This document shows, one piece after another, positions 11,401 to 23,100 of a stretch of 64,000 nucleotides of DNA. A program made the translations under genes and the position numbers. Origin of the DNA: Plectrocnemia conspersa (taxonomy: Eukaryota > Arthropoda > Insecta > Trichoptera > Polycentropodidae); assembly GCA_009617715.1 (NCBI GenBank), contig VTFK01000172.1:620001-684000 (forward strand), read 5' to 3'. The first letter of the stretch is position 1, and each line of letters opens with the position of its first letter. Below the pieces are notes generated by a model. That model searched no databases. It was not told the DNA's origin and saw nothing but the letters and a program-made list of their open reading frames with translations.

Positions 11401-14400
11401 AACGGCACCAGCTGCAGTGACATTTATTAGTTATAAATTATATTACACATAATATTTTTTTTATTATATAGATGTTATCACTTTCTAGACTTTGTTTGAT
11501 GGTATTAATACAGTTAGTGAAATTATTTTATTAATTGATTTAGCTAATAACACCTAGTTGCTTATACACTAAACAAATTTAATCAAAACGTAATATAATT
11601 TAACTAGTGAAAATATAATTTCACTGAAAAATACACATTCACTGTAACATAGATAAAAATAAAATCATGCTTGGTAACATCCATGCATATTCAATATATT
11701 ATTCATAGATCCATAATGCTGGCATATACCCGTAACGTAGCATCTATTACTCGGCCGGTCCAGAATACGAAGAGGGAGAGAGAGGGAGAGCGCATCAGAT
11801 AAATCCCGACTCTCAAGTTTATAATGGATGGCTCCCGTAGGAAACGGTTCTCTGTAAATATCGTCCATATTCGCCTCCATATATTCAGAAATATCCATTC
11901 GATTCGACACGTTTGATAAAAAAAATTCTCGTGTCAAAATCTGAGAGGTCATTTCGCAAATGTGTCTAGTCCTCGCAGATTAAAGTCTCCACCCCCATTT
12001 AGCAAATTAAAACGAAGAGTCAAACAACGTTGTAGACGAGCCGAACGCTGCTAGTCTCACTAATTCCGAAATGAAAAGCGAAGGAATGGCGGGTCATGTT
12101 ACTTCAACCGGTTTAATTTTGAAGTACTGCATTAATATCAATTTGTCGGAGGAAAACATTAATATAATGCTGGTAGGTGTTATTAGAAAGGACAGGTGCT
12201 GACAGCATGATTGATAGTGATTTGTATAATAATATTCTGATTAAAACTAATCATGCAACGTATGTATTATTCGACAATATTATCAAACTAATTCATTATA
12301 AAAATAGCATTCACCGTTTTGTTAGTATGTAATGCATGCCCCCGCTATGTACACCGGCGCTGCATTTACTCCCCCAAAAAATACAACTTTCAAATCGTTT
12401 TCCCTAAGTAACTCATTGTTATTTATATTTTTGGCAAACATATATTATGCATTTTCCATCTCTTAGAAACTAGATTTTTTATATATATATAAAAATCATA
12501 TAAACAATGGCTTATATCAATCACTGTCTACAATAAGTCCTACCATATTTAATTAACGTCGACTCAAATAAAAGGCCAAATATTTTCGTTTTTGAAATGA
12601 TATTTGAAAGGCACTCAAATGGGACCGATTTTTTTTTTACTATACCGATCGATAGGGCCTAAAATTTCCTGGTTCGAATCGGGAAACAACGGCCGTTGCG
12701 GCCGAAAGCTCCACTTTGTCTCGGGGATAACAAATCTAGACGATAATCCCCGGGAGCGGCGCGGGGGACGTTGATAAATGCCCTTCGAAAAAACAAAACC
12801 GGGCCATTAATCCCGGTCCGGGGACAGCGCCGGGACGAAAATGAAAAACAAGAATAACAAGCGCAGAGGTAGGTTCATGAAAAGACCATATTCCTGGCGA
12901 ATTATCTTCACCCTGAAAAAAGACAGTCATTTACGCATTTTATAGGTGACGAGTAAGGCTCGGATCGGGGGTTTTTCTTCTCGGAACGTGAATGCTTTTT
13001 TTGTTTTATATTTTGCGTATACCTTGCATACCATTAGCTCAACGCCGACAACGTATATAATTTATCTTATTATATTACTTGCTAAACGGAATACTTTTAC
13101 ACAATTATATTATACTGCGATTTATAACGAACTAACTTTCATTGATCTTACAGTTTTTAGTAATGTCAATTAAAAATACGAACTTTTAATATATTATTAA
13201 TTATATATATTTATTAATTGGATGATCTTATGTTGATGCTTTTTATTTAAACTTTATTAAAATGAGAAGCCTAAAGCAAATGTTGAGTACTATATTACTT
13301 CAAACGTAATTATTAATAAATTAATTTAAAATGGCTTGGAGTTGCTGAAAAACTTTTGAAAATATCTTTGGAGTGCAAAGGGTTAAATTATGTCATACAT
13401 GTATTTTACAACAAATATTGTTAGCTATTTCTAATTAGATGTTATATTTTTAATTCAAGAAAAATCTAGATGATTCTACACAATAGCGCTTTTTGGATTA
13501 ACTTTCGATGAAAACAACCAGAATTAGAAATCGCCAGAATTAAAAAAATACAAACAATGCCGTTTCCAGACTCTTGCGACAAAAAAAAAAGCGACGCAGC
13601 TTGCTTTTGAAATTCTGACCCAAAAAATATAAAGCCTTTAACGAGGATGCGGGGATTTTCCATATGACTTAAATGGCCTAAATAAACTCGTTCACTATTT
13701 GTCAAAGCTGCTCGCTTAAAATATATAAAAGGGTTCTTTGTCTGACAAAATCGCACTAACTCGATCATAAAACCAAAAACTAAACAGAAGAGGTCAAAAT
13801 TTGAAATTAACTATAGTTTTATATAGATGAACGTGCTCATCTATATATTTTTTAATATTTAAATATTTTTTCGTACACGATATATTGTCGATTAAAATAG
13901 TTTTGCGTTGATTTATCAACGAATACATCGTTATGTGTATAATATTTTTAAAACTTCGCAACCAAATCTCTGTTACAACACACTACTTTGGAATATATCG
14001 TCGATCTCGTCGGTGTCTCTCAAAACTTTGCACTTTTAGAACTTCCGGGGTGGGAAAACTTAGGGGATTTCATAAATCCTATCGCGCTGTACATTATTTA
14101 GCGCAACGGCACACCTTTGAAATATTTACGTTGGGATCCCGAAGCCGCGCGAAAAAAGCCATCATCAGGTACGAAAGTTTATTGTCGGGTCGTAAAGGAC
14201 GCGGAAGCTCTCCCGGGTGCGCCGTTTGCCGCGAGTGACGTCAGAACCCGAACGCGTATGACGTCACGGGCGCACGAATATGGTCGATAATAAAGATATG
14301 AATCATTGTTTACAAGCGTTTTCAATCGATTCTATCACACGACCGCACCCTGTCTCTATCTCCCCGGGAACGGTGTAGCGAAATAGTTGTCAATTTTCTA

Positions 14401-17400
14401 CTCGATAAAGCTAATTTAATGACTTCAAATAAATTTTGGCAAAAGTCCCTCTCCTTCCTTTGGTATATACATACTATATATATATATATTTTAGATAGCC
14501 TATATGTATTGAATTAATATTTTAGTGTTTGCGGTGGTGCTAGTACTTTCCTCTAATCATTTCAGATTTTTTCAAAGGGGAGGGGGCAAAAATTGTCTAG
14601 TTAGTGGTCGTTTTTTTATTAGTTCCATTTCATTAAGATGAATAGTATTTCATTAAATGACATGCATTATTCTGGCAAAATTCAAGGGAGGAGGTAAATG
14701 CTCCACCTGCTCCCCCTTCTTTCAAATGCCATCCTTGTTTAGAGTAGACGCTAAAAACAAAAAAAAATCAGCACAATAAACTTTACTTTTTGCGGGTGGA
14801 TACTACAGTACCTATCGTTAAACATCAAATGTCAAAAATGGTAGATACCACCTGTCTCCTGGATTACTATCAACAAACTTAACGGGTCAGTACTATTTGC
14901 CCTGTCGGTTAAGTGTTAGGATTTTCTCAGACTAGAAACTATATTGTATTAGTAACTATAGCATAAATAATGTATATTATTTTCATGTAATTTCACTAAA
15001 ATGATTACCTATTACAGAATATAGGTGTATCAAATAGCCACTTTCGGTAATTTAATGTACATTCTTTGACTATGAACAGGAGACCTTAACCCACATCTAA
15101 ACCAAATTTTGACCAATAGGAGAGCGAAAAAAACAATTATCTCTTCTCAGAAGTCAAAAATCCACGCCAAAAACAATAAAATCGTGTCGTAGTGGGAACG
15201 CTCGGTAATATGGCGTTCACACTATGACTAAAATAATATTACGAATTAAATGAGGAACATATAAATCGAATTTTGACCAATAGAAGAGTGCAAAAAACAA
15301 TTATCTCTTCTCAGAAGTCAAAAATCCGCGTCAAAAGCAATAAAATCGTGTCGGCGCTGTCACAATGGGAACGAGTGTTCCCACTGCGACGGCGCCGACA
15401 CGATTCTATTGCTTTTGTTGTGAATTTTTGACTTATGTGAAGTGATAATTGTTTTTGCGCTCTCGTATTGACCAAAATTCGGTTTGAATATTCTTTGACC
15501 AATTCTCTCATATCAGAAGTCCGTAGTAATATCGATAAGGACAGTTATCATACTTTTAAAACATAGTGTAATATCAAAGTGCAGATAGACTATGAAGCAA
15601 TATTCGTGATGCGACGTCTGTCTGTACTTCTTCTTCCACTTATTTTCACCTGAGGAATGAGTTGCCTTAGTTTATATTTTTGACTTGACCTAAACAAATT
15701 CTAAAACTGTAATTATTTTTTGTGCGACAATTAAGATTATCTATCATCTACAATTTAAATACATTAGTTAAACGTGAAGTTTTTTTCGTTCGTGCGGTCA
15801 TAGACTACAGGGCATACAAAGAGAGAAGCGGCGGCTTATGCCATCTTTCATGATCTGAAGTTGGATCGGTTTACTCTTGATTGAATATTCTGATCCTTGA
15901 ACTCCGAAACGGATGTTCAAGTGTGAATGACAGTATAAGTCACTGTTGGTTGCCCGCACAGAACAGGGAATTAACTAGAACGGCCGTTCCGTACAAATAC
16001 ACATATAAAATTTGAAGCTATTTGCAGTATAGCACATTTGGTCAATTGTCTGTGTAAAACATTCCACTTTATGCACTTTATGTAAATAAAATATTAATTT
16101 ATTAGCAAAACTTTATTTTCAGAAGGTATTATGATAAAAATGGTTGAGTCAATGAATACCAAATTGGGTTATGTTTTTTACCATGTTCTATACAGAAATG
16201 ACAGTTTTAAGTAAAATATTTAAAAAAGAAAACATGCCCGATTCAACATATAAAATTGAAAGGTTTTGTAAAACCAAAAATTTTATGATTCATTGGAATT
16301 TTCATTGAAAAATTATCCCTTATCTCACCACGCCATTGAATTTTTTTTTAGTCTGTGTCACACACATTGGCCGCCAAAAGCTTTTTTTTACATTAATTAT
16401 TTTTTGCTGTATTTGCAACAATGAATGAAGTGTGTATTTATATACCTATATTATATTTGGTTATTTTTTTACGCTATTATTTAGTCCAGATTTTTTTTTT
16501 TTTAATTTTATATGGATATAATCACAATATGAGGAAAGCAAAATTCCACTGTGATTTTGACATATCGAATAGACCAGTACTCAAAACGTTTAGTTATCCC
16601 TAGCATTAAACACGTAATTTTATATTTTTTAGTCGACATTTAAGAATTATTTTTTTGTTTTAGGAAGCATATACAGAAGAGGTGCTCGAAGATGGCGAAA
16701 GCTCTACCGTGTCAACGGTCACATTTTCCAGGCGAAGCGGTTCAACCGCGTAAGTATTTTAGTTCATATATTACTGCAGTGATGGACTTGACTTTTCTCA
16801 TGCGGTGATTAATACAAAACTGTGGTGCTCTGACTATTGATCCCCCAAAGGGAAGGTTATAAATATTTAATATTATATTTAAATAAGGTAGGAGCAAATT
16901 TATATAAATATTACGTATAATTTTAGATAATTATGAATTTTTTCATATTTACAAATTATTGAGGAAAATATAAATTTGCAACTAATGACAGATATTTTTA
17001 TAAATAATTAATTTGTATCAATACAAGTAAATAAATAATTTTTATAGATAAATAAAAAACAGAGCAAAGGTTTCAAGATATCGTAAAGAAAATCTGCACA
17101 GGTGTTGGTATTTACGAATATAAATAGTTGAAGAAACTTTGGGGGATCAATTGTCACCGAACCAAAACTCCATATAATGCTATGCAAATATTAAAGTCCT
17201 CTCTGAATGCATTGATGTCGTCCATCATTGGCGTTTTATCTTACAAGTGCTTGGATTTGTAACTCAAAATTATTTTTTATAATTTCAGCGTGCTTTCTGT
17301 GCCTTTTGTCAAGACCGCATCTGGGGTCTCGGCAGACAAGGTTTCAAATGCATCCAGTGCAAACTGTTGGTGCACAAAAAGTGTCACAAACTGGTGCAAA

Positions 17401-20142
17401 AGCCATGTTCGAACGAACACGTGGAACCCATCATGAAAGACGAGCCCAACGGCGAAGCGGTTGTCCTCCACACGCCCACGTCTTTGGACCGCATCCTAGG
17501 CGACTCTAAGGACTTCCCGGACCCCCCGCCGGACCTCACCGGCATATCCATCCCCGTCGAAGACGCCAATAAGAGCGCGGAAGACTTGCTCGAGCCCGGC
17601 ACCCAACGCCAGTACTCGCTGAACGACTTCGAATTGATCAGGGTCATCGGAAGAGGCAGCTACGCCAAAGTGCTCATGGTCGAATTGAAAAAGACCAGAA
17701 GGATATACGCCATGAAGGTCATCAAGAAGGCGCTCGTCACCGACGACGAAGACATCGATTGGGTGCAGACGGAGAAGCACGTGTTCGAGACGGCCTCTAA
17801 CCATCCGTTCTTGGTCGGATTGCATTCGTGCTTCCAAACCCCCAGTAGGCTGTTCTTCGTGATCGAGTTCGTCCGCGGTGGAGATCTCATGTTCCACATG
17901 CAGAGGCAGCGACGTCTTCCCGAAGAACACGCTCGATTCTACGCGGCCGAAATTAGTTTGGCGCTCAACTTCCTCCACGACAAAGGCATCATATACAGAG
18001 ATCTGAAGTTGGATAACGTTCTGTTGGACCACGAGGGTCACATCAAGCTGACGGATTACGGAATGTGTAAGGAAGGCATCCGCTTAGGCGACACTACATC
18101 TACCTTCTGCGGAACGCCCAATTACATAGCTCCGGAGATATTGAGGGGAGAAGATTACGGATTCAGCGTGGACTGGTGGGCTTTAGGCGTTTTACTCTAC
18201 GAAATGCTGGCAGGAAGATCTCCGTTCGACATCGCCGGAGCTTCAGAAAATCCGGATCAGAACTCAGAAGACTATCTGTTCCAAGTCATCCTGGAGAAGA
18301 CCATCCGCATCCCGAGGTCGTTGAGTGTGAAGGCTGCTTCGGTTCTGAAAGGCTTCTTGAACAAAAATCCTCTGGAGCGTCTCGGCTGCCACAGAGAGAG
18401 CGCTTTCGTAGATATCGCCGAGCATCCGTTCTTCAAATCCATCGAATGGGAAATGGTAAGCGATTTTTTATTACCTGTACATTTTTAAATCATGAATTAC
18501 GTCTGCTAAATAGACGCTTGCTTGATACAAGCCACGATTGACGTGTACTTGATATACGCTCATAGTGACGTTCGAACATATTTGAAACTATCTGAAAAAC
18601 TATCAGAGCATATTAAAAGCATTACAAAAATGCTCAACGATTCGTAAACAAATTGTTTTATGAATTTTGGCTTTGTGGAGATGTTTAATTTTTTAACTGG
18701 ATCGAGCATGTTTCTATTATTTTTGCAAACACTCAGACTTAATGAGGTGTTATATTATAAGATGTAAATCATATACTTGAAATATTCGTTTTACAATGGA
18801 CAAATTGTTAATTTAATAATGTTTACATAACTATGAAGCTCATCGTCATAATATTATACACACACATCACATCTGACTATTCTATATTTATTTTAGTAAT
18901 TTATAAATCTAGAGTGCGTGGCATTAAAAATGTAAGTCATGAGATGATTTCATGCTATATCATTTAATTGGTAAAATTCTCTTTTCAAAAATATTTACTC
19001 TTACTACCATGCGCTCTAGAAACATACTTACTAATCATTTTTTCTAATACTATATACCGCTCCTATATGAGTCGTTGAGATTTAAAACCCACTATAATTA
19101 TGTTTGAGTATTAATCTTCTAGTACCTTATTTGTTATCGGACACTGGTTTAAAATCTTTGTAACGCCTGTGTAAGATGCAGCTTTAAAGATTGCAGTCTC
19201 TGAGGGCTCTCTCTGTAGAATACCTTAAATGTGGACCAACCAGAAAAAGGCAAAGTCTGAATTGGGCCATCTGCGAATAACAGGGGCCAATTGACTGCTA
19301 TGCTGCTTTCAATATAGACCAACAAGCCAATGGCTAAGCCTCTTCTTCCCACTCAGGATGACTTAAGATCCACTGTCAGGGGCATAACTCAAAACTTTTA
19401 ATATCTCTGGCTTTTAACGGAAAGGAGGGATTTTTCGGAACCAAAAACATTTCGAAATATGTGACGCCGAAATAGTTTTCTTTAGAAAGCAATTTTAATC
19501 ACATTCCTAGAAACGTCGTTATCTCTTGACTGCATTTGTTTTTGTCTTTCAGAATATATTCCATTCATAAAACATTTAAAAAAACTACCTATTTAATTCC
19601 CATATATAAAGCTTGGTCGTGTCATTAAATCTCTAGTTCGTTTTAGCCACAATTATAATATAAAAGTATTAAATGGTTGAAAATTAATTATATGAATTGC
19701 GTCAAAAAAATAATAAAAATAAATATGTCAACAATTGAAAATAAGTACAGAATCATTCCAAAAAGCTCCTATGCAATCAACATCGCAAGAAAACATATAT
19801 CTTGAGATTGATATTTCACAAAACCAGAAACTATTCAAGAAAACATGACGAGCCTCCGAGAAGAATGGAAAACAACATTGAGAACAACAAAATGTACTTG
19901 TCCTGTAACGGAAAATCTAAAATAGAAAAAATATACAATCAGAAACTAATACTTATTAGATGCTCTTACAAATATTTGAAGCACTAATGAAGAAGAAAAT
20001 AAAGAACTACCAATTGACAAAAATTCATGGCGTAAAAAACATAAAACCGTTGACTGATTTATTAGAGCCATGCCAACAATAAATTGTGCCGTCGCCGTGA
20101 AAATGCTCGGTAATCTAGCGTTCATATAATATTAAGACTATT

Positions 20143-20173
<31 letters not shown>

Positions 20174-23100
20174 ACAATATTATATATATTTATATATAAT
20201 ATTGTGAATTAAAAAAGGTACATTTAAATCGAATTTTGAACAATAGGAGAGAGAGCACAAAAAACAATCATCCCTTCTCAGAAGTCAAAAATCCATGTCA
20301 AAAGCAATAAAATCGTGTCGGCGGCGCTCAGTAACTAGCATTCCCACTGTTTTACGGGTAGATACTACAGTACCTGTCGTTAAACATCAGAGGTCAAAAA
20401 TGGTATATATCACCAGTAGCGTACGATGGGTGTCCTGTATATGAAAAATGAAAAAATAGTGCAAAATTTCTTAAAACAAATTTTATTATTATTTCTAATC
20501 TTCGTTCTTTAGACATAAATTTTTCAATTATGCTTTCGTAAAATCTGCTCTTCGGTTTTAATTCCATAATGAGTCCTTTTTCCATTGAAATCAAGCTTAG
20601 GCCACATAGTCTTATTTACGCCTTTATTTTAGGAGTGTTGGGATACGATCCGCTGAGTTCTCGCAGAAAGTCATTGTGTATGTCGCTAAGCATTTCTTAA
20701 AATTACTGAGGAGTGCTGTCGACAATCCATCTATTCTTGAGGAATTCCAGTTTTGGGTTCCAGATCGTCTTCAAGAATCACGATCACGTCCTCTTTTATG
20801 CCCGTTGGGGCTAGGACGTCTACACTTTCTGACTCGCTTGTGGTTGTGGCCATCCGGCTCCTTAATTAGCTGTCATTATATTTTAATTATGTATTATTTT
20901 ATTTATATATATTTTTTTGTATATTGAAATAATACAATTATTGCTTTCGACCATCGTGACGCATTGGGGTAACCTGTTAGGTTACGATGGTCTTAATTTA
21001 ATTTAAATAAATAGATAAATTTAGAAGAGGCAGGTTTGCTTTGCCAATTAAAATTATCTTCAATTGAATCTCATAACTTATTTTTGAAAATGGAGTATTT
21101 AAAATATATTCAACGCTATTTGTCATTATTGGGGTGCAATTAAATATGAATATTAATAATAAATAAGAAAGAAAACTATTTACGCCAAAATAAAATAAGA
21201 GTGACCTGCTATTGAGGAATTATTTAATAGAAAAGCAGATGAGTGTGCTGCCAGTCAACAGGTCGACTTTGACTTATAAATCTGGGAACATTTTGATTAG
21301 TTCGACGCTACGCTGGCGCAGACAGCGCAACAGTATACAGTTGTATGTACTGTCTGGTCTATACCGGACGTTGTATATACTGGACGACTTGCCCAATACC
21401 AATATATACTGTAACACGATATTCAAGCGCTTACAAATGCTACTATATGCAAATACATCGCTCCGTGCTCTAGATGATTTTGCGGGTGTGCACACCTAGT
21501 ACACCCTGATATGCACTTATATAAAAATAATCATTGTTCTCAACTCAGCGGCTCATGTATTTTTTAATTTACGTCCTATTTTATTATTTTTATATTCATC
21601 AGCACTTTTATATTCATCTATCTGCACAAAATCATGTTTATTGTAATATCTAATTTATATATATATATAACCCTGTATATACACAACCTTGAATGGAATC
21701 GCACAGTTGGCCAAGAAACAGGTGCGGGCTCCCTTTATCCCGTTCACGTCTTCTCCGTGCAGCGTCGTGAATTTCCCCGAAGTGCCCGACAATTCTCCCG
21801 CCGACGCTAACAACGACGACAACGACGACAAAGTCGCGGCTGAGGCTCGTAAAAATAGAAAACCGATAGACTTGGAGAGGCGCCACCTGTGCTTGCAGCA
21901 GTGTCTGGACAATTTCGACCGCCAGTTCACTCGCGAGCCGCCCACTCTGACCCCCGACGACCAGTGAGTCGCTTATAGCATGGGGCAGCATGCGTTGTAA
22001 CGAGGCATTAAGCGCTTCATATACATAACGTATTGTAATAATAACGTAGCAGTTGATTTGTGACGAATGAAGAACAATCTGCAGTATTGTCGTTTTCGGC
22101 ATTACCGCCAGATTGTTGTTTCGTCTTGGCGTTTGTAGACTTCGTCGCTTTTATATACAGATATGTATATAAAGTAGTTTGAGTTGATAATCAACGGGTC
22201 TCGAAGGTAAAATGTTTACGGTGGATTGTACCGCATGAAATTGTCGACTGTCCGAATAATATTTGTATCTTTTTATAATCAAGTATGAGATTTAGGGAAA
22301 AATAATTTCTTATTTGTCGTGCCTGTGATGCATCTCAATGATTTTAATTGGAATCTTTGATTTATTTTGATGTTAAAATAGCATATGTCTATATATTGAC
22401 TTTTGCAATGAATGAGACGCATATGTTGAACCACCGTTAAATATTGTGTACACAGCTCATTTGGCCCATATTCCGAGCTATTCTGCGAATTATTCCATGA
22501 CATCAGCCTCCTATTTTTGAGGCACTCATCTAAATTCATAAAAAAATAATATCTTGAAAATGCTTTAAACACTATTTTATAAGTGGATTCATATGCTTTT
22601 GAGCAAGCATAAATTAAAAAAACAGATTATTTGTACAACCAATTCGGCAATTTCATGCGACAATCGCACCTAATATATCATCGGCTTAGTTAACCCATAT
22701 ATTTTTATTTACATTAAAATATATCTCATTTACCTTCAACTATAAATATAGAATGTCATATTGAGATATGTAAAATATGAATGAAATATATGAGATTACT
22801 ATTAAGCCGGCGATGTGACTTAATTAATCCACGAGTCAAAGGTAAAATAACTTATTTATATCATATGCACTTTTGTACACAACGTATTATTATATCTATA
22901 CCGTATATATTACATTACACACATCACACTCGAATTGTTTTAATTCACCGTCATTATTTTCAGCGGTATCATTCGATGTAATAAGAACCGAACGAGAAGA
23001 TCAGTTTTTAGCACGCGACGGAGACTCGAATCGTCGCTATCGCTTTTTCTTTTTTTCTTCTTTCCATATTTTTGTTTTTGTAGCTTGAGCAGAAGCAAGT

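Larger units (their letters stand above)
9850..14555. other. aPKC intron, mostly unannotated AT-rich sequence
   Basis: No exon found. It includes the tRNA-like remnant at 11281, a CpG-rich piece at about 12640-12900 and the CRE-bearing block near 14 kb. A copy of CAAAGGGTTAAAT near 13375 resembles the piggyBac-type MITE end at 30968. Confidence 0.45.

Noticed and set aside
11665..11952. 95-codon minus frame
   Set aside because: Low-complexity GAGA/CTCT-type region, no splice partners or family resemblance.
17496..18041. 181-codon open frame on minus across the aPKC kinase exon
   Set aside because: Shadow of the GC-rich kinase exon; the plus strand shows unmistakable kinase motifs.
20413..20440. 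CAGTAGCGTACGATGGG resembling a hAT end
   Set aside because: No matching opposite end or 8-bp duplication nearby.
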